Shown here: positions 12,019 through 24,088 of the stretch, piece after piece
Numbering within the stretch: the stretch's first letter is position 1
Layout: every line of letters starts with the position of its first letter
From: Macrophomina tecta
Lineage: Eukaryota; Ascomycota; Dothideomycetes; Botryosphaeriales; Botryosphaeriaceae
NCBI GenBank assembly: GCA_024180945.1
Contig: JAKSGN010000043.1
Location: 1,984,001 to 2,048,000 of the forward strand
DNA length: 64,000 nt
Direction of reading: 5' to 3'
Program-made: the position numbers and the translations under genes
Notes under the pieces: model-generated
Database searches by the model: none
What the model was told of the DNA's origin: nothing
What the model saw: only the letters and a program-made list of their open reading frames with translations

Positions 12019-12397
12019 CAGCTGGGAAGAAGAAGGAAGTAATCCATGCTCCAACGCAGCCGCCCACAATGACTCTGCCTTTCCGCATCCCCGACAGGTG
12101 CGTCCAGCCTCGGCCAACCGAAAAGGCGGTGCACGGCTGGTGTCCGGACTGCGACTGGGAGCACGCAAAGCGCATGGGTTGGCTGGGTAAAGGCGGGAAG
12201 GTTAGAGCGTGGGGGCCTGCAGGGAGCGGGTGGGGTGGTTGAATCTCAGAACCTTTTGCTGTGTGAAGTTGTCTTTTTTTCCCCCTTGAGTTGTACAAGT
12301 CAAAACTGGACAGCTGGGCAGTGGTGATGTCTGTAATGAATGGGAATGAGAAGAAATCCATCCCGCTGTTAATATCCACACACATATATACCCCTCT
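12019..12397. other. intergenic
   Basis: No gene is recognised. It separates two doubtful small genes that would be convergent. Confidence 0.4.
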
Positions 12398-13174
12398 TCA
12401 GCGAACCACCTCAGCCCGAAACCTCCTCTTGCGGCACGGTAGATTGTTCAGCATGACGACGACAGCATCGTCCAAGAGCCACGCCATCTGCCGACTAGCC
12501 TCGCCGTGCAAGCCGTCGCGCTGCACGTGGGCGCTCCTGAGGGTCTTGCTGTGGTAATACTTGACCTGAGGAGGGGCTGGAGCCGCGCGGGCCTTGTGAA
12601 AAGATGCCGATGACTTCGAGGAAGGAAGGGTACGATGGGGAGCCAGCTGTTGATGATATAGTGGAACTGGAGCAGCGAGGCGTAGATTGTGCAGTTCGGC
12701 GTTCTTATCCCGGACCCAGCCATCCCTGCGCATGGAGAGATAGTGGCTGATAAGCTCTCGGCTGATCAGGGGAAAGGATTCGGCTGGTCGAGCAGGCAGT
12801 ATGGGTCACACAGGACGCGGGAAACGCGTCGCGCCAAAGTTGGCGAAGTGGCCTACAACGTAGGCCCCGTGGTTGAAAGTAATGAGCTTCAGAACAGCCT
12901 TTGGGCGCTTGCAGGAGCCGTAGTTGGACCTCTTAAAGCTATTGTTAATGGAGCTTCTCTTCCTATTGGAAGAGGAGGAGGTAGGAGCCGCTGGAGTGAT
13001 GTGGGGTTCTCCGTCGGGCTTGTATCCTTCCTTCTGATTCATGAGCGGGCAAGAAAGGGGAGGATGATTGAGCACAGCGACGGAATCCGGCTCCTTAGCA
13101 TTTTCAGGGCGAGAGGGTTGATCCAGCGTAGTTGGGTAACGCTCTAAGTCTCCCTGGACGCTCCTGAGCAACAT
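12398..13174 (-). CDS. hypothetical protein, probably two exons
   Basis: Two minus-strand open frames, 13174-12806 and 12733-12398, lie in the same reading phase and are parted by a single TGA at 12808-12806. A donor GTGACC directly over that stop (exon 1 ending at 12810) with acceptor CAG before either RELIS, HYLSM or DGWVR would join them in phase, giving roughly 230-245 residues. The exon 1 part carries a Pro/Ser-rich region followed by KRPKAVLKLITFNHGAYV. The second part ends in a hydrophobic-basic tail, AWLLDDAVVVMLNNLPCRK. I do not recognise the family. An overlapping plus-strand frame (12689-13147) competes for part of the span. It could be a real spliced gene or a gene broken by one stop. 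Confidence 0.35.
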
Positions 13175-13947
13175 GTTCTAGAATTATAATGGTTGATGAC
13201 AGGTACTGTTGCGGTTCGTCGAACAAGAAATAAATGTAGAGAAAGAAAAGAAAATATACAAAACTTGGTGGTGGACCGAGAGGAATGGTTCCAGAAGATA
13301 TAAAAATCAAGAGACGTGAGTGTCAGGCCAAAATTTTAATCGCCGTTGAGGGCACTAGAAGACGGGAGCAACGACTGCTCGGATCCACCACCTCATAGAC
13401 AGTGGTTATACAGCCATAGCATTTTCTAGTCCAAGTGGCAGGTGCTGACCTGCAGCAGCTTGGCTTCGTCGAGGGCACTCTTTTCTGAAATGCATCAGAC
13501 CTGAATCCACCAAAGGCGGAACATGACGGCGTCTGGCAAACCACGTTTCTCGGGACTTTCCACGCCAGTACATGGCTGTTATAATATAGTCGAGGGAAGG
13601 ACATAGCGTAGTAACTCGAGCTTTCAGACAACGAGGTCAGCGGAGAAAGCCCCACAGGCATCTTTGCATACGGGTTCCGTGCTGATAATCAAAGTTCCAT
13701 GCCCTGGGGCTAAGGGATTGAGAGACAATCATTACACACTAATGCTCTTACGGAGACCGAGTGTCACTGCATTTTGGATTGTAAGTTGTTTGGGGAGGAT
13801 GACGTCGATGCCGATAAGCGAGGAGAGATCATTAGTATGCAAGGGCAACCTCGGCTCACCTCCGCTTGGGCCCTCCCCCGCAACACTCACAATGGCGCAT
13901 ACCCGTACTACGCCAGCACGTGTCGCCCAGTCGCCGCAGTCGCTACT
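13175..13947. other. intergenic upstream of the Nudix gene
   Basis: No supported gene. A minus frame at 13661-13323 of 112 residues is unrecognised. Confidence 0.4.
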
Positions 13948-15301
13948 ATGCTTTTCTCCTCCTCTCCACCCTGCGGACTGAAGCAGCTCCATTTCCTCAC
14001 GCGTCGTCCCCACGCAGTCTCGTCTCGCATCAGCCCAGCATCACCGCCGCCGCTCTCAACGTTCATCCATCCCCGCCACTGCACTATACGACAATCGGCT
14101 CCTCCTACTTCCCGCATCTCTCGATTCCCTCTCCGCTTCTCTACACATCCGTCCCTCGCTGCTTCTCCCGCAATGCCGCAGTCCACGGCGAAGCAAAAGA
14201 AACCAATTGCTGTTCCACGCCCATCTGCCTCCATCCTTCTCGTATCGCCCACCAACGAAGTCCTCCTCCTCCACCGCGTACAGACCTCTTCCTCCTTTCC
14301 ATCGGCCCACGTCTTCCCGGGCGGCAACTGCGAGGCCTACCACGATGGCGACATCCCGGCACCAGAAGACCCAGGCCGGCACATTGACGGGCCCGTATAC
14401 CGATGGGCAGGGATACGGGAATGCTTTGAGGAGAGCGGAATACTGCTTGCGCGGCGGGAGGGTGAAACAGGTCTCGCAACCATCGACGAAGAGGCACGCG
14501 AGAAAGCCCGGAAAGAGATCCACAACGGGCAGCGGAAATTCGGCGACGTGTTGAAAGAATGGGGCGTATCCGCAGACCTAGGTTCGCGCACGAGCAAAAC
14601 CCTCTCCCAAGCCACCTAGTTTTCAAAGAAAGCAAGAAAAAAAAGAAAAGAAAAAGAAAAAAAAAAGGAAGGAGCTGACAGAAGGACAAACAGACAACCT
14701 CATCCCCTTCACCCGCTGGATCACGCCCACCAACGTCCCCAAGCGCTTCACGACCCAGATGTACCTCTACTTCATGCCGCTGCCGCCCGCGGCCTCCGCG
14801 GGCACCACCGCGGCGACCGAAGGCCTGCCCCTCGACACCGAAGCCGTCATCCCCGTCCCGACGTCCGACGGCGGCATCGAGCACCAGGCCGCCCGCTTCC
14901 TGCCCGCGGCCGCGTGGGTCGAGCAGGCGCGCGCCGGCGACATCATCCTCTTCCCGCCGCAGTTCTTCCTGCTGCACCTCGTCGCGCGGCATCTCGGCGG
15001 GGCCTCTGATGGGTCGAGAGAGACGCTGCAGAGACAGCGGGACGAGCTGTCGGCGTTTGTGAGGGAGGGCGGATGGGGCGATAAGTGCGTGTCGCCGTCC
15101 ATGTCGGCGAAGAGGAAGAGCGATGGGCGCATCATGCTGGGGCTGGACAAGCCGGGCCCGGAGTTGGAGAGGAGCGGGAGGGAGGGGATCAGGGATTATG
15201 TCGTTTTGGTGGATTTTAGGAAGGAGGGGCCGAGAAATGTGGAGGTGAGGTTGAAGAGCGAGGTGTTGGCCGAGGAGAGGGCGCGGACTGAGAAGTTGTG
15301 A
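13948..15301 (+). CDS. Nudix hydrolase, NUDT19-like
   Basis: Two exons, 13948-14581 and 14682-15301, encode 417 residues; starting at the internal ATG 14173 gives 342. The 100 bp purine-rich intron starts GTTCGC, a weak donor, and ends CTGACAG; the joint reads A-D-L-E-G-Q-T. The Nudix box is split by an insertion, as in NUDT19/RP2-type enzymes: VFPGGN, then about 30 residues, then RECFEESGILL with the metal-binding REx2EE. The second exon begins FTRWITPTNVPKRFTTQMYLY, a signature of that group. Animal NUDT19 cleaves acyl-CoA and CoA in peroxisomes; the substrate here is inferred. From 13948 the N-terminus is Arg/Ser-rich and has no acidic residue over about 75 positions, so it could be a mitochondrial presequence. 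The carboxyl end shows no peroxisomal signal. Confidence 0.8.
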
Positions 15302-15875
15302 AGGGTGGGGATCTCTTTTTTTTTTTTTTTTTTTCTCCAGAGGCTGAGAGGAGGTGAAAAGAGAGCAATACGGTAGTCAGTGCCTTGGAGAGTAGAGGAG
15401 AGAAAAAGGCGCTCTCTCGACGCACCTTTCCTCTCCGACATGGAAATGAGTGGATGGGTGCGCCAGCCAATCAGAATTCCCGCACGCCGCGGTCACCCGA
15501 CGAATATAAGAGGCTTCTTCTAGGGTGACGAGGATTGTGATAAGAATAGAGCAGTATTGTTTCTCTACGTATGGATAGAATATTCTGTAGGGGAAAACCA
15601 AAGTACATACTGTTTGCCTGGCTGCGATTCAAAGCACTTTGCACAGAAGAAGAGATCTAAGTACGCATTTGTTACCCAAGCCTACCATAAACTCCGGGAC
15701 CAGCTATTGCTGTCTACGTAAAATTCATATCACAGATTCACTTTTTCCCCTCCCTTTGATCACTCAGAATCCCATCCTCTTTCAGTCTCGGGCCTCCTCA
15801 CTTCCCTGCCCTCCTCCAATGCATTCTCCTTTCTGCGAAAACCCCCCACCCAAGCAGCGGCCTCCCCATCTCCTC
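15302..15875. other. convergent intergenic region with T-run
   Basis: It lies between the stop codons of the Nudix and ABC transporter genes. A 19-base T-run (15316-15334) begins 14 bases after the Nudix stop. No gene is seen. Confidence 0.5.
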
Positions 15876-18800
15876 CTACCTCAACGTCTGATGCAACACG
15901 CTATTCTTATAACTCTCGCTCCTCCCAAACAACTCCTCATGCGACCCACTGTCCACGCACCTGCCCCCCTCAATTAAGAAGATCACGTCCGCCTTCCTGA
16001 TCGTGGCGAGGCGATGTGCAATCACCACGACCGTAATGTCCTTCGCCAATCCGTCCAGCGTCGTCTGCCACACGCGCTCGCTCTCCGCATCCAGCGCCGA
16101 CGTGGGCTCGTCGAGCAGCAGCAGGCGCGGGTTTCTGAGGAGCGCGCGCGCGATCGCCAACCGCTGCCGCTGACCGCCCGAGAACTGCGACCCCTTGGTA
16201 CCGCAGCGCGTGTCGTACCCTTCAGGCAGCGAGGCGATCGTGTCGTGGATGCTGGCGGCGCGGCAGGCGGCTTCGATCGCGGCGTCCGAGGGGGCGGGCG
16301 CGCCGCACGGCGCGCCGAGCGCGATGTTGAAGCGGATGGTGCCGTCGAAGAGGACGGAGTCTTGTGAGACCAGCGCGATGTCGTCGCGGAAGGAGGTGTC
16401 CGGGGTGTTGTGGATGGGCTTGCCGTCGAGCGTGATGGTGCCTGAGGAGGGCCGGTAGAAGCGCTCGAGAAGGGAGAGCGTGGTCGATTTGCCCGAGCCA
16501 GACGGTCCGGTGAGAGCGGCGAATTGATTGGGTTTGATGGAGAGAGTGAGGCCCTTGAGGGCTTCGACGTTGGGGCGCGAGGGGTACGAGAAGCGCACGT
16601 TGTCGAAGGAGATGGACATGCCCTGCTGGGAGGAGCTGCGCGGCTGCGACTTGAAGCGCTTCATAGCCAGGCCGGTCCACTCGTCGCCGCCGGCGTCCTC
16701 GTCGTAGTCGTCGTCTTCATAGCTGGTCAGAACTTCGCCGCCTTGCGTGTCTTGGTACTTTCCAGCGGCGGGGTCGCGAGGAGCGCGGTCGATCAAGTCG
16801 AGGATACGGCGGGCACCGACGCCGGCGCGAGAGATATCAGGGGCAAGAGAGAAGAATTGACCGCAGCTCTGAGCGGAGAAGAGCAGAGCAGGGAGAACGA
16901 TGAAGAACTGAGTCTGCGTGTAGGTGCCATTGGCTGTTTGTTTGGCACCCCACCAATATGCCAGCGCGTACACAAGGTTGCTGATACTGTAGCTGAGCGC
17001 CAGCCAGAAGTTGCCAACCGTGATTCCCTTGAGCGTCGCGTCATAAGGGGCCTTCAAGGCACGGCCATACACGGACATCTCCAAGTCTTCCAGCGCGTAG
17101 GCGGCCACCATCTGAATGCAGTCGACAGCCTCTTTGGCCACCGCCACAGAGTTACTGAATGCTGCAGCATGCTGCTCATGGAAGCGCGCCAGCATACGAA
17201 GACGCAAGAAGCCAGAGAGCAGGAGAATAGGCACGGTGGCAAGCAGCACAACCGCGATCTTCCAGGCGACGATGTGCGAGATGGTGATACCCATAACCAA
17301 GCTGACGACGATCGAGAAGGAGATGCCGAGGACCGAACCAGTCATTCCACTGAGACTGTTGGTGTCACTTGTGATATAAGAAAGCAGAGTATCGGGCGTA
17401 CGTCCTTCAGACTCGTGCCATGCCACATCCTGGTGAAGCAGGGAGCGCAGCGTCAGAATGCGCGTCTTGACGAGAAGTTTCTCGGACACAAAGCCGAAGG
17501 CGGAACCGCGAGTAACGGAAGCGCTGAACTCCAGGACTGCTAACAGGAAAAAGAGGCGAGCAAAGAAGATTCCACCCCAGCGCACGATAGACTCTTCCTC
17601 GCAAGGGTTGATGTGGCTGATCATATTACCAAAAATAAGAGCTTCACCCGTGTTAGAGCCGCCAACGATGATGGCCACGATGACGCCGATAACAATGTAC
17701 AGTCGCCACCTGCGGGCGAGATGGATAATAGCAACAAAGGTGGAGAAGAAGGAGCGTTGTTGTTCGTCCTTCTTGGCCTTCGCAGGAGCGTGCTCCGGAT
17801 CGGTTTGGGAGTCGAGCAGCGGGAGGTCCTCATCATCGTCGGAGTCCAAGTCGACGTCGCCGAGCTCCGTATACTTCTCGTTCTCAGAGGAGGCGGGGCG
17901 GCTTCCGCTCGCCGAAGACTCTCCCTTCTTCTCGCCGGTGTCGATCAGCTGCTGAGTGGCGGCTTTGTCTTCTTCCTTCTGAATGTCCTGGGCCTTGACC
18001 AGCGAGGCAAAAAGACCGCCCTTCTCAAGCAGATCATTGTATCCGCCCTCCTCCTCCACCTTGCCCTTGGCCATGACAATGATCTTGTCAGCGTTCTTGA
18101 CCGTGGCAAGACGGTGCGCAATAGTGACAATGGTCTTGCCTTGGCAAGTCTCTTCCAACGACTTCTGGATCTTCTGTTCTGAGAAGGAGTCGAGAGCGGA
18201 TGTGGCCTCATCAAGAATCAAGACGGGAGCATCACGAACCAAGGCACGTGCAATGGCGACTCGCTGTTTCTGGCCACCAGACAGCTGCCTACCGCCAGGG
18301 CCGACCTGGGTAGCAAGACCATGTTCCAGGTTGTTCACGAACTCAGTGACGCCGGCCCGGCTGGCGGCTTCCTCCACCAGGCGCAGAATCTTTTTACAAG
18401 CAGCATCTGCCGCGATGTCGAACGATGAGCCGTTCTGGACTTTCTGGACCACTTCGTTTAAGGTGCCGTTGCGAATGCTCTCCTGGAGGAAGAGATGATC
18501 GCGGCGGACCGACCCGATCATTCCGAAAGCGATGTTCTCCAGGATCGAAACGTCGAAGAGAGAGGGGTTCTGCTCGACGATGGCAACGTTGCTGCGGAGG
18601 AAGCGCGCATTCATCTCCTTGATGCCCATGCCATCCACCAATATCGTTCCCTCGCCTTCCTCAAGGTCGTAGATGCGGGGGAGTAACGAGGCCAGAGTGG
18701 ACTTGCCGCTTCCGGAAGAGCCAACGAGGGCGGTGGTCTTCTTGGGCTCGATGCTGAGCGAGACATCATCCAGGACTTGGGCGTCCGGACGAGAAGGGTA

Positions 18801-20099
18801 GCGGAACCGAACATTCTGGAGCTCGAAGCCACCCTCGAAGCCGCTCGGAATTTGACCGTCAAAGTCAGAAGTGCCGTCGATCTTAGAGTCGCGCTCGATG
18901 GTCTCGAACAGCTTGTTGGCGGATACGGCAGCGCTGGAGAAAATTTGGAGGAAGGGTGCGACCTGGGTCAGGATGAAGGAGGCTGGATAAGTTGTCAGTG
19001 TTTGTGTCCGGGCGTGGAGGAGGGAAACTGACCGTCAACCAGAATGAGGATGCACGTGTACACGCGGCCGACAGTGAAACTGCCATTTCCCGCAATTGCG
19101 TCGGCAATTTGCTGACTGCCCTGCCAGATAGCCACGGCGTTGGCGGTATACGCCACGAAATAAAGGGCACCAAGTTGCATGGCCGCGGTAATGAATTGGC
19201 CGATTGCGGCGGGCTGCGCCTTCAGCAAATGGCCGGCAAATATACCTTCCAGACGAGACTCTAGACGGAAAGCATGGACGATTTGAATATTAGACAGACA
19301 TTCCGAGGCAATAGAACTGGCCTCAGCAACGGCCTCATTCACCAGCTTGGAATACTTGGTGGTAAAGTAGTTTCCAGCCTTGGTCATTGCCCAGTAAACA
19401 GGCACAAGCGTGAATAGAATCATGGCCAGTCTCGCATCCATGATGAAAGCCACGGCATATGCGGCCAGGAAGTACGAGAGGCTGGCAATATAGATTCCGA
19501 CCTTCTCCGACACACCCGCCTGGATGGTCTGCAGGTCCGTACTCAGCCGCGATGCGACCTCTCCGGCAGGCATAGTATCAAAGAAAGCAGCCTCTTGGCG
19601 CAGCAGAGCAGCGAGGTAGCGGGTGCGCAGGCGGCGGATGAGACGTTCACCAAACAGAGTCCAGCAGCCCATGTATACGTAAATCAACAGGAAATTGCAT
19701 GCAGCGATGATCGCGACGAGGATGACTTTCTGGCGCACGGCATTTTCCAGCTGGGCAGGGTCGGGAGCGTCGTCGCAGGACGCGGAGTTGAGGTCGTCGA
19801 CCAGCTTTCCGAACAAGATGCCAAGGAAAGGGAAGGGCAGGCCGGAGCACATGGCGCCTACGACACCAGCGACTAGGAGGAAGACATCGAAGGTGGCGGG
19901 CTGGGCGGCAAGCAGCAGAGGGAAGAAGTCCCTGTCGACGAACTGACCGGCTATCCGCGCGAGGAAGCCTGCGCTGGCCTGAAGCGCAGCGAAGAAAGAG
20001 AGCACGTCAGCAACAGGTAAGGTGAGAGCAGTGGCTTATCGCGGAGTAGCAATCAGAAAAATGCGGAGACGGAGACAGTGATACCTTTTTCGCAGCCAT
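15876..20099 (-). CDS. full-length ABC-B (MDR-type) transporter
   Basis: Three exons, 20099-20085, 19978-19033 and 18982-15876, encode 1355 residues in the order TMD1-NBD1-TMD2-NBD2. The first exon is only 15 nt (MAAKK), joined over a 106 bp intron with branch CTGAC and a pyrimidine-rich end; the second intron (50 bp) restores L-V-D-A-S-F-I-L. NBD1 has Walker A GSSGSGKST (near 408), signature LSGGQKQR and Walker B VLILDEATSALD (near 575). NBD2 has GPSGSGKST (near 1145), FSGGQRQR and LLLLDEPTSALD (near 1275). Both have the A-loop Tyr (YPSRP). This organisation is that of P-glycoprotein-like exporters of drugs, toxins or a-factor-type peptides at the plasma membrane. The substrate is unknown. 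It lies about 5.5 kb beyond the siderophore transporter, but no iron-type GATA site was seen in its promoter, so a link to that locus is not supported. Confidence 0.93.
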
Positions 20100-21143
20100 G
20101 GCTGTTTCTCCTCAGGGCCACCAACAGTCAGCGGCGCTTGGAGTGGTCGACGGCGCGAGGTGGGAGGCGTCTGGGTCGCGCAAGCGGAGCTAAGGCAATC
20201 ATTCGATCTCCGACGAAAGGTCGAGATCTGGAGAAGCTGGCTGGCAGGCAGACAGTCGAAGACAGAGCACGCGCAGCAGCACCTCAAGGGACAGAAATTT
20301 TCCCGGCGAGCTCTCGCGGGCAAAAAAAAAAAAAAAAAAAAAATACCGATGGCGCCATAGCTCCCTGGGCTGGCTACTGGTGACTTCAGCGGGCCCCCAG
20401 CTTCCCCCTCCGAGCATCGGGTGGGCAAACAGGTGGGCAGGCGGTTACGAGGTGTGGGCTTGGCTGGTGATGATTGCTTGTGCTAAAGGCGGGCAGTGTG
20501 TAGCACGGGCATGCAGATCATGGGCAGAAAAGCAGAAAAGGCCGGCGCGGGCAGCCTGCGTCCGGCCCTTAATCTGATGAGACAAAAACAGCCGACTCCC
20601 GGCCCTGCTGGCGCTATCTTTGTCCCTGTCAGCTCACCACTGGTCGGCGCCGTCCTGCATTCCGCTCCGCCTTGCTACCCAGGCCAGCACCAGCTTCCGC
20701 CGTGCCTTTTTTCCATCTCGCCCTGAGGAGTTTTTGTGGGTCTTCAACTGGGACTGATTCCGTCAGCCAAGGCCCCCAAGAAAAAAGAAGTTCTGTCGAT
20801 AAACCAAGTTCTGAGGCGGGCTTTTTGAGGCAGCAACAACTTCGAGACGGTGCGCGCTGTGGCCGCCAAGTTTTGGTCAGGGGAGGAGTTGTGGCTTTGG
20901 CTGTCGCGTGCATGTTATCATGCGCTAGGCCCTTGGAGGTTTTCTATGCGCGAGGAGCGCGCTGCGCGCTCAGAAAACCCTATTAGACTGTTGGGCGGGG
21001 GCAGAAAGGTAGCTCAATCCAATGAGACTCGAGCGCGAACAGCGAGGGAGCTGTAAGACCGCGTGGTCAAGCGGGGGACTGGGCCTGTTTCTGCTACTTT
21101 ATATCCTCTTACCTTCAGAAAAGGGAAGCCATCAGAGCACGTC
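20100..21143. other. promoter-proximal intergenic region of the ABC transporter
   Basis: It holds a 22-base A-run (20322-20343) and GC-rich sequence. No gene is recognised. Confidence 0.45.
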
Positions 21144-21437
21144 ATGTTTACTGCCCATCACTCGTCCTCATCTTCTAACGCCTTTTACTGCGATCCTCAA
21201 GCGGTCAAGGCCTTCCTCGGCAGAGAGAGAAAGAAGGCACCTAGTGCCAACGTTGCGCCAGTCGACAACAGCAAGTCACAAGCTCGACAAGGCAGCTGCA
21301 CAAGTGCTTCAGCGCCTGTTCTCAGGTTCATTCAGCCAGAAAAAGAGCCAAAAACGATTCCTAGGACTCTGAAGAAGCGAGAAAAGGCGAAGGAAATGTG
21401 CGCAATGCTGTTGGGAAGGTCAAAATCTTCTCCTTGA
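21144..21437 (+). CDS. possible small basic hypothetical protein
   Basis: An open frame of 97 residues starts MFTAHHSSSSSNAFYC and is Ser/Lys-rich. It includes QAVKAFLGRERKKAP and a basic tail, PRTLKKREKAKEMCAMLLG. A TATA-like TTTATATCC lies about 45 bp upstream. No family is recognised. It could be chance, but the amino acid composition is more protein-like than neighbouring frames. Confidence 0.3.
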   Translation: MFTAHHSSSSSNAFYCDPQAVKAFLGRERKKAPSANVAPVDNSKSQARQGSCTSASAPVLRFIQPEKEPKTIPRTLKKREKAKEMCAMLLGRSKSSP

Positions 21438-23037
21438 TAGTACCGAGATCGGAACAGCGGCTTGCGTGTCTCACATCCGTGAGTGTTCCCTGGGTGCAGC
21501 TTCAAAAGCAGCAGAGCTCATCCGTTACTTACTCGTCAGTGAAAATCTGGTGCCGTAGACCCAATTACAGATGTGCTTGGCCGACCAGCTTTCATGTGTC
21601 ATCGGCTTGGAGGCCCACAGCTTCGCCATGGGCAAGTTATTCAAAATTTAATGTTCCCCGGACAAACGACAAACACGGGTAGCCTAGAGTAAAGAACGAT
21701 AGCTCTTGTAGCAAAGCGGGACGCGAGAAGACCAGAAAGACTCACATCCGGACACTGCCCTTAGCGAGTGGGAATAGAAGGGAAATGAGGAGAGTAAAGA
21801 GAGAGGGAAAACACCTATGGATAGGTCATGAACCAGAAGATCGGTCCGCGTGGCCAAGGTAAGGGGCATAGAGAGGAAAGTTGCATCAGCTGAAAGGAGG
21901 TCTAGAACGTTGATGAGAGGTAGAAATTTGAGGCTGAGCACTCGTGCAATGTTTTGATTGCATTCTCCCAGGGCGCAAAAGCAGGAGAGGCATGAGTGCT
22001 GGTCAGGGCTTAAGAGGCACACAAGGAGGTATAGCACATCAGTATGCCTCGCGGCCACGTCACTTACTCCGATTTTCTCCTGAAGTCTACGATCAGCCTT
22101 AGAAACGCTTACCTTTGCGACGCAAACACAAGGACAGCGATCTTTCACCAAGACCAGTGCACCTGCGTGGAGCTTCACGAGAAGGCACCAGGATCCCTCA
22201 ATACGCTGAGAGAGCTCCACAATGAGTACCTGTCATGCGCAAAGACTCCCCCAACAGAAGCGTGGCAGCACCTTTCAGACTCAAAATAACTGGGCTCTCC
22301 GAACTCGGCATTGGGTATAGGTAGGATTAGGCCATTATAGGGATGTTCGGGTAAGGGAAATGCCCCTGACAGCTCAAATCTCGCCGGGTCTGTAAGCTGT
22401 AGACGCCTACTTGGCCAGGTTAGCAAGCAGCAGTGTCACGGCCGTAAGCGGACGTATTCGGCCGCTGGCCATCAGGATAACGAATTTCACTCTCGGTCCG
22501 TGTCTTGGCATGCGTGGAGCCCAGGAGGCACAATCTTCTTCTCATGCCGGGCGCCCTTCTTGGCAGCGAGGGAAGGAGGAAGAAAAGATAATTTGCGCCG
22601 CACGTGAATCGCGCCACGCCGCGGGACTGGCCAATCTGCAGGCAGCGCGGTCAAGCTTCGCCAATGTACGGCGGAAGGGTGGACCGATGAGTCTTGTCGA
22701 AGTGAAAGGTTTGGGCGCTGCCGGGTCCGGGGCTGGAGCAGGGTTGGCAGAGAGACGTCGTTTCTGCCACGCGCATGAACGTTAGACCTTGGCGCTGCAC
22801 GCGCTCTTGTGCCCTGATCTCGGCCTCGTTTGGGCTGCCTGCTGGAGTGCCGGCTGCGGGGCTCGCATGTAGCAATCGGGTGGGTGGGTGGACAGCGTGA
22901 GAACGGACGGCGGGGCAGTGAAGGAGTGCCCTTCGGGCAGGCAGGTGAGGGAGCGATTAATCTGATTGATGGGCGCACTGATGGTGGAGACAGTGGCTGA
23001 TGCAGCAAGAGCAAGCGAGGCGGAGCGTCGTCACCCA

Positions 23038-23126
23038 ATCTGATAAGATCAGCCATGACAGGCAGAAACTCGGCCTCGGCGCAAATGTCGGCGGAAGCAG
23101 GAGAGGTCGCAACGTGGTTATCAGAT
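23038..23126. promoter_or_regulatory. paired ATCWGATAA iron-type GATA elements
   Basis: ATCTGATAA at 23038-23046 and its inverted form TTATCAGAT at 23118-23126. The motif matches the known binding consensus of fungal iron repressors (SreA/SREP/Fep1). No strong gene lies directly beside it; function is inferred from the motif only. Confidence 0.45.
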
Positions 23127-23818
23127 CCTGCGGGAGGGCCTAGTCATTCGTTCGTATTGCGCTCTGCCGCGGGGCTGCGGCTGGCGCATCGGCGCCCGGC
23201 GCCGGTCGCAAGAGGCAGAAGCCGGGCGAGTGCCGGGCTGCTGGCACACGATCGGCCGTCATTGGCCGGGCAAAACGGCGCGCTGCCTCCTGCGCGCAAT
23301 CCGGGTGGAGTTGTCCCGAACGCAAGGCTGCTGGGTTGTGCGCGGTGCCCTCCGGGTCAGGCAGGCCACTGCGAGTCTGGACGCCGAGGGTGGCCCACCT
23401 CTCCGAGGGCGTAGGCAGAGACTTGCCGTCGGCCTGGCGGGCAGCTGTTGGATTCGATCGTGGACGCGCTCCCTCCTGTCACTCTTAGAGGCCTGAGGCA
23501 AGGGCGGGCAAAGATGGGCGGAGTCGCGCCGATCCTGGGCAGGGAGAGACTCCCGAAGCCAGAGAGCGACTGCATGGAGAAGGAATCAACAGTACAGTAC
23601 AGCTCGTGCTTGCGGGCGGTAGGCCCCGCGCGGATCGCCCTTGTTTATGTGGGCGCTGGCACTGCGATGGAAAAGGGTAAAGTCCGATCGCAGCCTTCGT
23701 ACTTACGATTTCTCCGTCTCCCGACTCCATCTCTATCTCCGAGTGCTGGTCGTGGTATGCGCCTCCAACTACGCCGCTGCAAACGAACAGGAGAGGATGC
23801 ACGATATCTTATCTGCGG

Positions 23819-23827
23819 ATCAGATAA
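23819..23827 (+). promoter_or_regulatory. ATCAGATAA iron-type GATA element
   Basis: A perfect 9-mer, 262 bp before the ATG of the doubtful small gene at 24089. It has the same motif as the siderophore locus promoters. Confidence 0.45.
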
Positions 23828-24088
23828 GTGAAGCTTGGTGTGTTGAAGACATGACGGATGAAGCGAAAGTTTAATTTGGCTTCCTGTCTTATCCCGCTGG
23901 CGGTGTCTCCTCAACACCATCACCACCAAACCGACTCTGTAACACCGAGCCGCCATCAACATCTCCGATCCCACCCAGGCACCAGCGAGATTCTGCCAGA
24001 GACACCCGATCGCCGTCTTCTCTCCCCTGCCCCTCTTGTCGGTCTTTCCGGGCTCCCGCTCGAGTTCCTCCACGCTCATGCGCACGCC

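Larger units (their letters stand above)
21438..24088. other. gene-poor region with iron-type GATA elements
   Basis: About 2.65 kb without a convincing gene. A minus frame 22220-21684 (178 residues, Leu/Ser/Cys-rich) and a plus frame 22044-22289 overlap and are unrecognised. Three perfect ATCWGATAA elements fall at 23038, 23118 and 23819, which suggests regulated transcription nearby. Confidence 0.45.

Noticed and set aside
21684..22220. 178-residue minus frame rich in Leu, Ser and Cys
   Set aside because: No signal peptide or motif, and a competing plus frame; kept only as part of the gene-poor region.
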